Shown here: positions 1-7,666 of the stretch, piece after piece
Numbering within the stretch: the stretch's first letter is position 1
Layout: each line of letters opens with the position of its first letter
Origin: a virus
DNA length: 41,242 bases
Strand: one strand, 5' to 3'
IMG/VR virus record: IMGVR_UViG_3300047558_000146
Location: 1 to 41,242 of that record
The notes under the pieces: generated by a model
The model's input: only the letters and a program-made list of their open reading frames with translations
Databases searched by the model: none
Told to the model about the DNA's origin: nothing
Position numbers and translations under genes: made by a program

Positions 1-1
1 A

Positions 2-121
2 ATTGATATGAAGGAAATACTGGACGATCTTCAGATGACCTACGAAGAATATTTGACTAAACGTCATGAATTGCTAGAACGGTGCTGGCAAATACAACGA
101 GAAAAGAGACAACAATGTTAG
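2..121 (+). CDS. C-terminal end of a small unknown protein (5' partial)
   Basis: The frame is open from the window edge to TAG at 119-121. A possible internal start is ATG at 8, giving MKEILDDLQMTYEEYLTKRH and on to 37 residues. The peptide is charged and probably helical. Its last codons overlap the ATG at 115 of the next, broken gene, which is the coupling usual in phage operons. I do not recognise it. It could be a complete 37-residue protein or the tail of a longer one. Confidence 0.4.
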   Translation: MDMKEILDDLQMTYEEYLTKRHELLERCWQIQREKRQQC

Positions 122-198
122 AAACCCTAGTTACATTCGTTAAATCACTACCACTATGTTGTAATAAAACAACAACATGGTGGGTGACTTATAGGTAA
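115..198 (+). pseudogene. Truncated duplicate of the small membrane protein gene at 745
   Basis: ATG at 115 opens a 27-codon frame that starts MLETLVTFVKSLPL. The intact gene at 745 starts MLDVIITFIKGLPL. Eight of the first 14 residues are identical and four more are conservative. The DNA around both starts shares AATGTTAGA. After residue 14 the similarity stops and the frame runs into unrelated sequence and a TAA. I infer that this is the original gene start, cut off when the endonuclease cassette at 233-745 was inserted. It could still be translated as a short peptide. Confidence 0.6.
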
Positions 199-212
199 GT
201 ATGTGTTATAAT
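184..212 (+). promoter_or_regulatory. Sigma70-type promoter with extended -10 for the HNH gene
   Basis: GTGACT at 184-189, a 17-base spacer and TATAAT at 207-212, preceded by TG one base away (TGTTATAAT). It lies inside the inserted cassette, 20 bases before the endonuclease start, so the endonuclease probably has its own promoter. Confidence 0.5.
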
Positions 213-232
213 AAGTATTTTCAAGGAATTGT

Positions 233-745
233 ATGGTAACTCAAGATGAACTAAAACAATGGCTAAACTACGATAAAAATACTGGTATTTTTACTTGGAA
301 GGCTGAAAGAACAGGTGTAGGACATGGTCCAAAAAAAGTTATTGGGGCAGAGGCTGGCTGGGCCCAAGAGAGCGGCAGAAGACAAATTAGAATAAACAAG
401 AAAGATTACTATGCTCATAGATTAGCATGGTTATATGAGTACGGTTACATGCCTAGTGAGTTCTTGGACCACATTGATGGCGATCCATCCAATAATAGAA
501 TTAGTAATTTACGGGAGGCAACAGCCAGACAAAACGCTCAAAATACAAAATTATCGTCGATCAACACTTCTGGATATCGGGGTGTTTCTTGGCGAAAAAA
601 TAGAAATAAATGGACATCTGGGATTTATATCAAAAAGAAATATAAGTATCTTGGTTCCTATAATACTCCAGAAGAAGCATATCAAAGATATCTTGAAGAA
701 AGAAATAGATTAATGCCATTTCAGCCAATACCTAGAGATCAATAA
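233..745 (+). CDS. HNH homing endonuclease with AP2 DNA-binding domain
   Basis: The 170-residue protein has an HNH_3-type core around residues 60-105, with YYAHRLAWLYEYGY and then DHIDGDPSNNRISNLREA. This gives the His/Asn pattern of the nuclease. An AP2 domain follows (SGYRGVSWRKNRNKW, then the YLGSYNTPEEA motif), which in this family binds the DNA target. AAGGA lies just before the ATG. The stop TAA overlaps the ATG of the membrane gene at 745. Free-standing enzymes of this type cut phage genomes lacking them and are copied by repair. The truncated copy of the target gene upstream marks the insertion. Family assignment is firm; the cleavage site is unknown. Confidence 0.92.
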   Translation: MVTQDELKQWLNYDKNTGIFTWKAERTGVGHGPKKVIGAEAGWAQESGRRQIRINKKDYYAHRLAWLYEYGYMPSEFLDHIDGDPSNNRISNLREATARQNAQNTKLSSINTSGYRGVSWRKNRNKWTSGIYIKKKYKYLGSYNTPEEAYQRYLEERNRLMPFQPIPRDQ

Positions 746-954
746 TGTTAGACGTAATCATAACATTTATTAAGGGATTGCCTTTATATCTTTTTCATAT
801 CGTAGAGATTATGGTTGTTGGTGTCCTGTTTACTGCGGCTTGCTTATTCTTGTTTGGTCTGTTCGTTGGCATTCGCATCATCGGTCGCAGGGCAAACAAG
901 ATTGAGGAAATATCATTCCTACCGCCTAGAATCACATTTCGCTCAGATAAGTAA
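745..954 (+). CDS. Small membrane protein, unknown function
   Basis: The 69-residue protein has a hydrophobic stretch at about residues 18-46 (FHIVEIMVVGVLFTAACLFL) and then a basic segment (IRIIGRRANK). This suggests one or two membrane passes with a cytoplasmic C-terminal tail. Its start overlaps the stop of the HNH gene. It is the intact version of the gene whose 5' end remains at 115-198. A rho-independent terminator follows at 990. Small membrane proteins like this in phages may be holins or host-takeover factors, but nothing here decides between them. Confidence 0.65.
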   Translation: MLDVIITFIKGLPLYLFHIVEIMVVGVLFTAACLFLFGLFVGIRIIGRRANKIEEISFLPPRITFRSDK

Positions 955-989
955 TTGCGGGAGCCACCATTAAGAGTGGAGTTGGGAGT

Positions 990-1013
990 GGGAGTAATCC
1001 TGCTCCCCTTTTT
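990..1013 (+). terminator. Rho-independent terminator after the membrane gene
   Basis: GGGAG at 990-994 pairs with CTCCC at 1003-1007 and a T-rich tract follows (CTTTTTATT). The stem is short but well placed, 36 bases after the stop codon. Confidence 0.55.
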
Positions 1014-1024
1014 ATTGGGTAATA

Positions 1025-1093
1025 GGGACAACTCCAATGCTCTAAGAGTGTCCCACATACCAACGCACCAACCCTATGGCACGTGTCCCATAG
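1025..1093 (+). other. Gene-free stretch with two hairpins, possible structured RNA
   Basis: Between the terminator at 1013 and the sigma gene there is no convincing gene. GGGAC at 1025-1029 plus ACTC pairs with GAGTGTCCC ending at 1054, with one bulged A. CTATGG at 1074-1079 pairs with CCATAG at 1088-1093. No tRNA cloverleaf or GTTCRANNC arm is visible. It may be a leader or small RNA, or chance structure. Confidence 0.25.
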
Positions 1094-1156
1094 CACGACA
1101 TGGTCGGCATACAAAATGTGCTAACAGATGCTATTATTTATTTGGAAGTATCTAAG

Positions 1157-1185
1157 TTGAGTTGTTAGTTATTATTTGTTAAAAT
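1157..1185 (+). promoter_or_regulatory. Sigma70-type promoter for the late sigma gene
   Basis: TTGAGT at 1157-1162, a 17-base spacer and TAAAAT at 1180-1185, 22 bases before the ATG at 1208. It would let the host polymerase express the late sigma before late transcription begins. Confidence 0.5.
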
Positions 1186-1207
1186 GTGGTAGAGGTAAAT
1201 AACTATC

Positions 1208-2095
1208 ATGATACAAACCAAAAAACCAGTAAATTATTTAAGCAACAGTATTTTGCTACAGGAAATCCACAAATCCAAAGCAACATATTGTTCATATACA
1301 AAGCCAGAATATCACGACTATCACTACATTGTCGAATATCAGCCAACAGAGCCGTTGGAAAAGAGTCTTGAATACTTGTGTCGCCCTGAGACGATTCAAG
1401 CCGCTATAGCCGCTTATAGTGAATCTACGGGGGTACCAGTAGAAGAAGTTGATAAGACACAAATTGTTTTTCGGGTAATGACTTGGGAACATGTTCCTAA
1501 TTCCGATATTCAGTATACCCACTCTGTATCTACACGCAAGAGTTGGTTAAAGTCAAAGAAAAAGAAACAAATGGCAGAGGAAGGTTTGACTGAAGAAGAA
1601 ATTGAAGAAAAATCTTCAGAGGAAGATTTTGTCAAGGATGATGATTTACCCGCTGGAAAGATCACAATGCCATTCCCACCATTCCAGCACTTTGTTTTCG
1701 ACAATAATGGGTCACTTCAATGTGTTGGTAAATCGCACTGGAAGAATTTTAAAGAAGGTGGCGAATACAGCGATACTCATGGCAAGGTAACAAACAACTT
1801 AGGTAAAGCATTCTTGATGCTTGTTGAACGATACTCACTTAAGTGGAATTTTAGAAACTATTCATATCTCGAAGAACTTCGTGGAAATGCAGTAATCCAC
1901 CTATGTACAACAGGTCTCAGGTTCAACGAAAATAAATCACAAAACCCATTCGCATTTTACACACAGGTGGTTCACCATGCCTTTGTAAGAGTGCTAAATA
2001 TAGAAAAGCAACATCAACAAATCCGTGATGAATTGTTGATCGAAAGTGGCTACAACGCTTCTTTCTCATCACGGGAAAAATCTATTAACGACTAA
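1208..2095 (+). CDS. T4 gp55-like late-transcription sigma factor
   Basis: The 295-residue protein matches the gp55 family as I remember it. Residues 8-24 (VNYLSNSILLQEIHKSK) line up with the T4 gp55 N-terminus (YNYVNNKELLQAI). Residues 198-275 carry the sigma-2-like core, with WNFRNYSYLEELRGNAVIHL, then FNENKSQNPFAFYTQVVHHA, then FVRVLNIEKQ. Compare T4 gp55 [20 protein letters not shown]. T4 gp55 is about 185 residues; this one has roughly 100 extra between the two blocks, including a Lys-rich then Glu/Asp-rich stretch at 116-148. Known role: it binds RNA polymerase core and recognises TATAAATA late promoters, activated through the sliding clamp. AGAGG at 1191-1195 is a somewhat distant ribosome site. 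No gp33 or clamp gene is seen in this window. Confidence 0.85.
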   Translation: MIQTKKPVNYLSNSILLQEIHKSKATYCSYTKPEYHDYHYIVEYQPTEPLEKSLEYLCRPETIQAAIAAYSESTGVPVEEVDKTQIVFRVMTWEHVPNSDIQYTHSVSTRKSWLKSKKKKQMAEEGLTEEEIEEKSSEEDFVKDDDLPAGKITMPFPPFQHFVFDNNGSLQCVGKSHWKNFKEGGEYSDTHGKVTNNLGKAFLMLVERYSLKWNFRNYSYLEELRGNAVIHLCTTGLRFNENKSQNPFAFYTQVVHHAFVRVLNIEKQHQQIRDELLIESGYNASFSSREKSIND

Positions 2096-2099
2096 GTCG

Positions 2100-2107
2100 G
2101 ATAAATA
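2100..2107 (+). promoter_or_regulatory. Late promoter motif GATAAATA
   Basis: An 8-base match to the T4-type late element (one base from TATAAATA), just after the sigma gene stop. The terminator at 2147 follows after only about 40 bases, so a transcript from here would be about 65 bases. Confidence 0.45.
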
Positions 2108-2111
2108 GTGA

Positions 2112-2175
2112 TGACAAATGTAAGTTTGTTTCTTCTATTGAGGTTAGGGCAGAGATTTTAACCTCTGCCCTTTTT
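2112..2175 (+). ncRNA. Candidate short late RNA between a late promoter and a terminator
   Basis: A late promoter motif at 2100-2107 is followed by a strong terminator ending at 2175. Only a 16-codon frame from ATG 2111 lies between, and it runs into the terminator stem. A small RNA of about 60-65 bases is possible. The start point is inferred from T4 promoter geometry. Confidence 0.25.
2147..2175 (+). terminator. Strong rho-independent terminator after the late sigma gene
   Basis: GGGCAGAG at 2147-2154 pairs perfectly with CTCTGCCC at 2163-2170, followed by TTTTT. It separates the sigma gene from the next transcription unit. Confidence 0.85.
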
Positions 2176-2182
2176 CTTTGTC

Positions 2183-2190
2183 TATAAATA
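2183..2190 (+). promoter_or_regulatory. Consensus late promoter TATAAATA, five bases before a start codon
   Basis: An exact TATAAATA with the ATG at 2196 after the five bases GTTGT. In T4 the element covers about -13 to -6, which puts +1 on the A of this ATG. No Shine-Dalgarno can be drawn. Confidence 0.7.
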
Positions 2191-2195
2191 GTTGT

Positions 2196-2591
2196 ATGGA
2201 AGATTACGATTACAACGGCGACGAAATCAAACTTGATTTCACTATGTTCATTCACATGACTGATGATGAACTTGAACTACACTCAAATCTGTGTATGGTT
2301 AGATGCCAACTATTTGAAGATGTTGGAGATTCAAATAATCTAGCACGTGAAAGAACACACTTGCGATTGATGTCTATGGAACGTGTTCGTCGTGTCAAGA
2401 TGTATGCCGCACATATTGAACGCCATCCTTACTTTGATGAGTTCGTTATGGCTGGAGAGATTGAAGACCCTGTTATTAAATCCGAAATGTCTGGTTATTG
2501 GATGCGTGAAATGGATAGAGAGATCGACCGCCTAATGCTCTCAACTTACAACCCAAAGAACCCAGCTTCACGTAAAAAGTCTTTGCGCTGA
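2196..2591 (+). CDS. Unknown protein expressed from a leaderless late promoter
   Basis: The 131-residue protein begins MEDYDYNGDEIKLDFTMF. It is mostly charged and helical, with an acidic N-terminal third and a basic C-terminus (NPASRKKSLR). I recognise no family. ATG 2196 was chosen because the upstream in-frame TTG at 2178 lies before the late promoter itself. There is no ribosome site, consistent with a leaderless message. Its 3' end overlaps the opposite-strand GIY-YIG gene by 46 bases. It is probably a late gene. Confidence 0.65.
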   Translation: MEDYDYNGDEIKLDFTMFIHMTDDELELHSNLCMVRCQLFEDVGDSNNLARERTHLRLMSMERVRRVKMYAAHIERHPYFDEFVMAGEIEDPVIKSEMSGYWMREMDREIDRLMLSTYNPKNPASRKKSLR

Positions 2592-3238
2592 TCGCCTAAC
2601 CTATCAGCATACGCATCACTTAACAATAATCGAATCACATTCTTTTCTGATTGTGGCAGTCTGTTCTTGGTCATCTCTTGACTTAACTTCTTCTCACTAA
2701 ATCCACACGCAACACGCAACCTACCAGCAAGTTGATACATGGCACTCTTGGTGTCTAAGTCAGTCCATGTGTTTTGTTGCGCTTCTTTCTTGAGTTCATA
2801 AGATATACGGCGACGATTACGTGCCTCTTCCTTCTCTCTCTTTTCTTTCTCAATTCTGTAGTTCTTGACATCTTGCCATGTTGTGATCGATGGAATACGA
2901 ACCATCTCATCCAACACATCCCCCCGACGCATGTTGGTTAGCGGCATGTCATATGGCTTGAATACAATACCACGTGCTTGATTCTCTCGTGCCTTCTCCA
3001 ACACATAAGCATATTCACTGTCCTGTTCTTCTTTAACACCAAAGTGGATCAACTCAAGACGCCACTCAATACCCATTTCTTCTAAACCACGAATGAATAT
3101 ATACTTTGCGGTAGACCACTCTGGATGCGATAAGTTGACCGCATTACGCTTGTGCTCCAAATAACGACGCTCAACATCATTCGACCGCCCTACATAAAAA
3201 CAAATGTCATCTACATATAAACCATAAATTGAAATCAT
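2546..3238 (-). CDS. GIY-YIG family endonuclease
   Basis: The 230-residue protein opens with the GIY-YIG core: IYGLYVDDICFYVGRSNDVERRYLEH, split as the Gly-Leu-Tyr and Phe-Tyr-Val-Gly motifs followed by the catalytic-type Arg (GRSNDVERR) and the helix with His. A Glu/Lys/Arg-rich coiled segment lies at about residues 125-150, and the rest may bind DNA. GIY-YIG enzymes of phages are often homing endonucleases. It is on the opposite strand, between the late unit at 2196 and the replication operon. The start ATG is five bases after an AATAAATA on the minus strand, so it also looks leaderless and late. Confidence 0.8.
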   Translation of the reverse strand: MISIYGLYVDDICFYVGRSNDVERRYLEHKRNAVNLSHPEWSTAKYIFIRGLEEMGIEWRLELIHFGVKEEQDSEYAYVLEKARENQARGIVFKPYDMPLTNMRRGDVLDEMVRIPSITTWQDVKNYRIEKEKREKEEARNRRRISYELKKEAQQNTWTDLDTKSAMYQLAGRLRVACGFSEKKLSQEMTKNRLPQSEKNVIRLLLSDAYADRLGDQRKDFLREAGFFGL

Positions 3239-3243
3239 ACACC

Positions 3244-3251
3244 TATTTATT
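3244..3251 (-). promoter_or_regulatory. Late promoter motif AATAAATA on the minus strand
   Basis: Read on the minus strand this is AATAAATA, then GGTGT, then the ATG of the GIY-YIG gene. The five-base spacing equals that at 2183. The AGGTG inside the spacer is too close to the ATG to act as a normal ribosome site. Confidence 0.55.
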
Positions 3252-3316
3252 ACCGACCTATGGTTCCATTTTTTTGATTTTTACAACCACCAGTAAATTC
3301 AAAATTTGGATGTATC

Positions 3317-3324
3317 TATTTATC
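3317..3324 (-). promoter_or_regulatory. Second minus-strand late motif GATAAATA
   Basis: GATAAATA on the minus strand, 66 bases upstream of the first. It would give a leadered transcript of the GIY-YIG gene. There is no start codon at the matching distance, so it is weaker evidence. Confidence 0.3.
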
Positions 3325-3343
3325 TCTCCGCATATTTTGGTTA

Positions 3344-3373
3344 TTGACGTGGGCTTAGATAGTGTGTTAGAAT
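3344..3373 (+). promoter_or_regulatory. Sigma70-type promoter for the replication operon
   Basis: TTGACG at 3344-3349, an 18-base spacer and TAGAAT at 3368-3373 with an upstream TG (TGTTAGAAT). It lies 33 bases before the primase start and is divergent from the GIY-YIG gene. Confidence 0.6.
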
Positions 3374-3406
3374 GAGTTTTTTACTCTATAGAAGAAAGGC
3401 AAAAAA

Positions 3407-4441
3407 ATGACAAAAACCAAGCAAACCTATGGTTTGTCGGTGTTTAATAGTGTTGAGAAGGCATACGTTGCGGATCAATGCGATTGCACACTTGATGAAC
3501 TTGGCGACATACTAACCACATTCACTCAAGTATCGAGCAAAGACGAGGTTCCATTATTCAATTTGGCGAAGTTTAAGACACTTGAAGAAGGTGCTGAATG
3601 TGCTCGTAAATACGACTTTATTAACGGTGAACGACAAGAGACATATAAATTGTTGACTGACAAGGTTCGTCGTTGTAAATCCAACCTGATATCACTTGGT
3701 GGTATTGTTCTTGACGTTGATAACAATCATTCATTGGAAGACGTTGTCCTACTGTTGGATGGTGTTTATTACATTGTCTATACCACATTCAACCATACAT
3801 GGGACAAACACAAATTCCGTGTTGTGTTGCCGTTCTCAACTCCACTTATGGCAGAAGATATTGATGGTCGGATCGATTCAATCATAGATACATTCCCGGG
3901 TGTTGATCGTGCCTCATTTTCTGTATCTCAATCATTCTATTTCCATAGCGGTGCGGATAAGGAAAATTCATTTGCCAGGGTTGTTGAAGGTGAGTTGATC
4001 AACCCATATGACTTTGAGGTTCGTGTGGTTGAACAAGTAGAGGCTCCAGCGTTTGATTTCAATCCAATGAGCGACGATATGAGTGAACGCTATCGTGCCA
4101 ACGTTGTTGAGAGTTTGTTGACATGTAGCGGTCTACACTATGATAGTCAGAATGGTCACCGCAATGGCGGTGTGCTGACACTGGTATCTATTTGCCGCTC
4201 AGTAGGATTGTCCTACGAAGAGTTTGATGCTATCTGTCAAGCAATTTGCGACCCATCCAGTACTTTGGTAAAGCGAGAAATTCGTAAGGTTGCGTGGACA
4301 GGTTGGAAGTCTGATAAGATTACACGTGACAAACGTAATGACTTTATCAAGGCAAATGGTGGTAAACCACCACAAACACACACACCGTGGCAAGAAACAC
4401 GCCACACTTTATTTGAAAAATACAAAAAAAGTGCTTGTTAA
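3407..4441 (+). CDS. Archaeo-eukaryotic-type primase (prim-pol domain)
   Basis: The 344-residue protein has an AEP-like core. GGIVLDVDNNHS at residues 98-109 supplies a metal-binding Asp-x-Asp. YTTFNHTWDKHKFRVVLPF at 125-143 is the 'YTTFSHT...RFRVVLP' pattern of phage prim-pol proteins. DRASFSVSQSFYFHSG at 167-182 resembles the third motif. The C-terminal part (GGVLTLVSICRSVGLSYEEF and on to WTGWKSDK) looks like a helical PriCT-type domain. GAAAGG precedes the ATG. It is the first gene of a replication operon with two helicases. It probably lays primers at the origin. Specific activity is inferred. Confidence 0.75.
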   Translation: MTKTKQTYGLSVFNSVEKAYVADQCDCTLDELGDILTTFTQVSSKDEVPLFNLAKFKTLEEGAECARKYDFINGERQETYKLLTDKVRRCKSNLISLGGIVLDVDNNHSLEDVVLLLDGVYYIVYTTFNHTWDKHKFRVVLPFSTPLMAEDIDGRIDSIIDTFPGVDRASFSVSQSFYFHSGADKENSFARVVEGELINPYDFEVRVVEQVEAPAFDFNPMSDDMSERYRANVVESLLTCSGLHYDSQNGHRNGGVLTLVSICRSVGLSYEEFDAICQAICDPSSTLVKREIRKVAWTGWKSDKITRDKRNDFIKANGGKPPQTHTPWQETRHTLFEKYKKSAC

Positions 4442-4463
4442 GCACGACTCAATTAGTTATAAT
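4435..4463 (+). promoter_or_regulatory. Sigma70-type promoter before the SF1 helicase
   Basis: TTGTTA at 4435-4440, a 17-base spacer and TATAAT at 4458-4463. It overlaps the primase stop and a small hairpin (GTGCTT/AAGCAC). Confidence 0.6.
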
Positions 4464-4500
4464 AGTAGTTGGCGAAATGCCGCAAAAAGAAAGGAAAAAT

Positions 4501-5793
4501 ATGTTTTACAAAATAAATGGTTCTGCCGGTACTGGCAAAACTCACGCTATGATCGAAAAGATCAAAGAACTGGAGTCTACCAATACTCCATACATTCTAA
4601 TTACACCAACGAATAAAGCCGCAATGGTTCTAAATTCTAGATTAGACAATGCTGGACTGAACCCATGCGCAAGAACATTACATTCTACCATTTACAAATG
4701 GGTTCAAGGTGATGTAAAAACTACAAGCAAAAAAAGATACATTGACCCAACAACAAATAAGTTTGCTGTTGATGAGATCGGTAATCCACTGTATCGTGAA
4801 GAAGTAGAATACTACTGGAATAAAGAAATCACAGATGATATTCATAATAAGGTTGTGCTGATTGATGAGTCTAGTATGGTTCAATCTGATGTATGGTATG
4901 ATTTACTAAACTGTGAGGGTATTATTCAGATTTTTGCTTTTGGTGATGAAAAGCAGTTACCACCAGTTGAGAAGTATGATATCTTAGAAAGTCACATAAA
5001 ACCTTACTACAGATTTTGGCACAACTTCGATGCCCATAAAACGCTAACTAAGAATCATAGACAAGCTGGCGATTTAAAAACATTTGTAGATATCATTGAA
5101 CAAAGTTTATTCTCTGATAGAAGTAGTGCTATCCCCGTCCCATTATCTGTTGGTAACAACTTTACTATTCATGCGAGTTCTATCACAGAAGACATCCTAA
5201 AACAACTTATTATGAATAGTGATATCGTAATCACACCATATGTAAAAGTTCGTGATATCGTAAATACTATTCGTAGAAAAATCCAAGCAAATGAATCAGG
5301 GGTTAGATACAAAGATTATCCTGTTGTTGGTGATAAGGTAATCTTTATCGATTCTTTAAAAATCAAAGAAGGCAAATATCGCAAACTATTGATTGCTAAG
5401 AATACAACAGGCATCATAAAAAATATTCATGACACCGATTTATTCAACCAAATGATGCTAATTGATTTCGAAGATGAAACAGGGCTCTTACACCATAACG
5501 TTCAGATTAGTATTACTAAAGTGACAAACAGTCAACTCATAAATGGACTGCCAAGAATAGATTACTCATACGCAGTAACCGCACACAAGTCGCAGGGAGG
5601 TCAGTGGAAAGACGTATTATTCTTAGATAGCTTTTGGAAAGAAGATGCAGAAAAATTACGATATGTCGCCGTTACCAGAGCAACTAAATTTTTATCAGTA
5701 GTTACTGGCATAACTAACGCCAGTGAGGGTGAGAGTGCTAATAGGAGTATTCTTATTCGTTTAGCAAAGTTAGTACAACAGGAGTCAAAATGA
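4501..5793 (+). CDS. SF1 DNA helicase, RecD/Dda-like
   Basis: All main SF1B motifs are visible in this 430-residue protein. Walker A is GSAGTGKT at residues 7-14 and motif Ia is TPTNKAA. Walker B is VLIDESSMV, motif III is GDEKQLPP and KNHRQ follows. Motif V is YAVTAHKSQGGQW and motif VI is RYVAVTRATK. These enzymes move 5' to 3' on single-stranded DNA and help replication or recombination; T4 Dda is the well-known phage example. ATG 4501 was chosen because AAAGGAAA precedes it and Walker A then lies near the N-terminus as in Dda. The earlier in-frame ATG at 4435 overlaps the promoter. The stop overlaps the next gene. Confidence 0.9.
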   Translation: MFYKINGSAGTGKTHAMIEKIKELESTNTPYILITPTNKAAMVLNSRLDNAGLNPCARTLHSTIYKWVQGDVKTTSKKRYIDPTTNKFAVDEIGNPLYREEVEYYWNKEITDDIHNKVVLIDESSMVQSDVWYDLLNCEGIIQIFAFGDEKQLPPVEKYDILESHIKPYYRFWHNFDAHKTLTKNHRQAGDLKTFVDIIEQSLFSDRSSAIPVPLSVGNNFTIHASSITEDILKQLIMNSDIVITPYVKVRDIVNTIRRKIQANESGVRYKDYPVVGDKVIFIDSLKIKEGKYRKLLIAKNTTGIIKNIHDTDLFNQMMLIDFEDETGLLHHNVQISITKVTNSQLINGLPRIDYSYAVTAHKSQGGQWKDVLFLDSFWKEDAEKLRYVAVTRATKFLSVVTGITNASEGESANRSILIRLAKLVQQESK

Positions 5794-7661
5794 CAAAAAA
5801 TGAAAATGAGTTCAAAAAAGAACTATTAGAAGACCCAACAGCAGAGTTGGATCAAGCAAAACTAGAGATAAATCAACAATTATCCCAGCAAAAGTTATTA
5901 CTGAAGGCGGCGCAGAAAAAGTTGCGTCAGTTTGAAGCTTTAGATATCGAGATAGTTACAGATAAAAAAGAAAAGATTGAGGCTCAGACCACTGTTATAT
6001 TTCAACTAAATGATAAGATTACTGAACTAGAATCCGACCTAAAGAGCCTAACAAGAACCCGTGATGACGAGAATGAAGAAAAAATTCAGGGAGCATTATT
6101 CAAAGTGGCAGAATGGTGCAAGAAAGATGCCAGTGTAGCGTATGTTATCGAGCGTGGTGATTTCGTTTATGTAGACAACTACTCAACTACCGCAGAGAAA
6201 CCTAACGTTCTATTCAGAAATATCGAGCCTACTAAGTTCGTGCAAGAATTGGCAGTAGCATTAGGTATCAAGTCATGGCATCTACCAGTGCCACGTGTTA
6301 TTGACTTGTTTAACTCTATTGGTAGAACTTATCACATGAGTAGATACTCAGTAGACGAGCGCTTATGGAATAGCAATAAAATTTATCTACCTATCAAACA
6401 CATGGAGCCATACTTTATCAACAATGATATTGTTAGTGGTGATTACAGTGAATATTTCGATTGGCTGATGTACTCATTGAGCGGCGGCAAAGCAGAGAAT
6501 AAAGAGCATATCGAGCGCTGGTTGGTTCATAAAGTCATCAACTATCGTAAAGCAGTTACTACTCCAGATTTGGTGATCGTCGGTCACGTCGGTGGCAACG
6601 GCAAAGGTATTTTACAAGCAATCGTTAGATTAATGTTCCCTGCCAGTTTGAGCGGAAAAGCAACTACTAAAACGCTAAAAAGTCAGTTTACTGCCATCAT
6701 GATTGGCAAGTTGATTGTATTCTTCGATGACCAAGACAGTAAAGAAATCTCATTAGAAGTAGTCAAACAAATGGCTGGCGCTGATACAATGGTATTTGAA
6801 GAAAAAGGTCGTGATCAGTTTGAGGCAGAAAAGACCCATAGTAGTGCTTGGTTCAGTCAGAATCTACCATTCAAGTTGACTCCCGGTGGCAAAGAAGGTG
6901 GCGTTGACCGCAGATTCTCTATCATGCGCACCAACATTACATTCTTAGAAAGTATTCGCAAACACTACGTTACTGGAGCAGATACTCCAATGACCGTAGA
7001 AGAAAGCAAAGATGTAGCTGAGAATATCGTTAGAGACTTCCTAATAAACCGCATAGAAGTAGCTAAGTGGTTCAAACACCTACAAGCAAAGTATCCTGAA
7101 ATCGATGAAAACTACACTCTTAAAGCCCTACATGGCGACGACTACCAATATTTCTTAGAACAACAAAGTTCAAGTCTAGAGCGTATCTGGGACAAACTGG
7201 TTTTACCACAAATCAAAAAAGGCAGTTGTGTTCCGCTTTTTGTAGTAAAAGAACTTATCAGACACCTTGGAGACGGCAATATCGGAGACAAACGCTTGGC
7301 TACTCACGTAAAACAAATGATATCAGAGGGTAATATCGAGATGACACTTGAGCGTCACAGTATCGAAATCACACCAAGTCAGTTTAATAGTAAAAAGCAA
7401 TGTTTCGTCATTCGACCAAAACATGGCAAAGATTGGACAGACCAGAGTTTCGATTGGAACTTAGTCAGTAAAACACCATACAAAAGTGCTAGAGCATCGT
7501 ATGAAGATATCATTACCGAAGATGACTTATGTTTCGGTGAGATTCACGATGATGTTATAGTCGAAGACAATGACGCCATGCCCGAGTCAGAGACCAACCC
7601 AAAAGATAAACTGACTATGCTTATGAATCGCATGATGACCAACAGAAAAGATATCATCTAA
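5790..7661 (+). CDS. SF3-type replicative helicase (P4/DUF5906-like) with N-terminal coiled coil
   Basis: The 623-residue protein starts with a long Glu/Lys/Gln-rich coiled coil (about residues 15-95). An SF3 helicase core follows. Walker A is GHVGGNGKG at 265-273 and Walker B is IVFFDDQD at 309-316. A motif C-like AWFSQNLPF lies at 353-361 and the arginine-finger region is VDRRFSIM at 372-379. These helicases load at origins in phages and satellites, often with an AEP primase, here a separate gene upstream. AGGAG precedes the start, which overlaps the preceding stop. A terminator and the repeat-rich origin-like block follow directly. Confidence 0.85.
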   Translation: MTKNENEFKKELLEDPTAELDQAKLEINQQLSQQKLLLKAAQKKLRQFEALDIEIVTDKKEKIEAQTTVIFQLNDKITELESDLKSLTRTRDDENEEKIQGALFKVAEWCKKDASVAYVIERGDFVYVDNYSTTAEKPNVLFRNIEPTKFVQELAVALGIKSWHLPVPRVIDLFNSIGRTYHMSRYSVDERLWNSNKIYLPIKHMEPYFINNDIVSGDYSEYFDWLMYSLSGGKAENKEHIERWLVHKVINYRKAVTTPDLVIVGHVGGNGKGILQAIVRLMFPASLSGKATTKTLKSQFTAIMIGKLIVFFDDQDSKEISLEVVKQMAGADTMVFEEKGRDQFEAEKTHSSAWFSQNLPFKLTPGGKEGGVDRRFSIMRTNITFLESIRKHYVTGADTPMTVEESKDVAENIVRDFLINRIEVAKWFKHLQAKYPEIDENYTLKALHGDDYQYFLEQQSSSLERIWDKLVLPQIKKGSCVPLFVVKELIRHLGDGNIGDKRLATHVKQMISEGNIEMTLERHSIEITPSQFNSKKQCFVIRPKHGKDWTDQSFDWNLVSKTPYKSARASYEDIITEDDLCFGEIHDDVIVEDNDAMPESETNPKDKLTMLMNRMMTNRKDII

Positions 7662-7666
7662 TTAAT

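Noticed and set aside
157-744. A self-splicing intron interrupting the small membrane gene and carrying the HNH gene
   Set aside because: The downstream part restarts with its own ATG and repeats the N-terminus instead of continuing the sequence, so splicing would not join exons. A duplication with insertion fits better.
1016-1150. A tRNA gene in the structured gap
   Set aside because: No cloverleaf, no T-arm consensus and no plausible acceptor stem ending in CCA could be drawn.
955-1155. A 66-codon open frame after the membrane gene
   Set aside because: It runs through a terminator and two hairpins, has no ribosome site and an unlikely composition.
1195-1207. A late promoter (GGTAAATA) for the late sigma gene itself
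   Set aside because: Two mismatches and six-base spacing make it weaker than the host-type promoter just upstream. It could still give late autoregulation.
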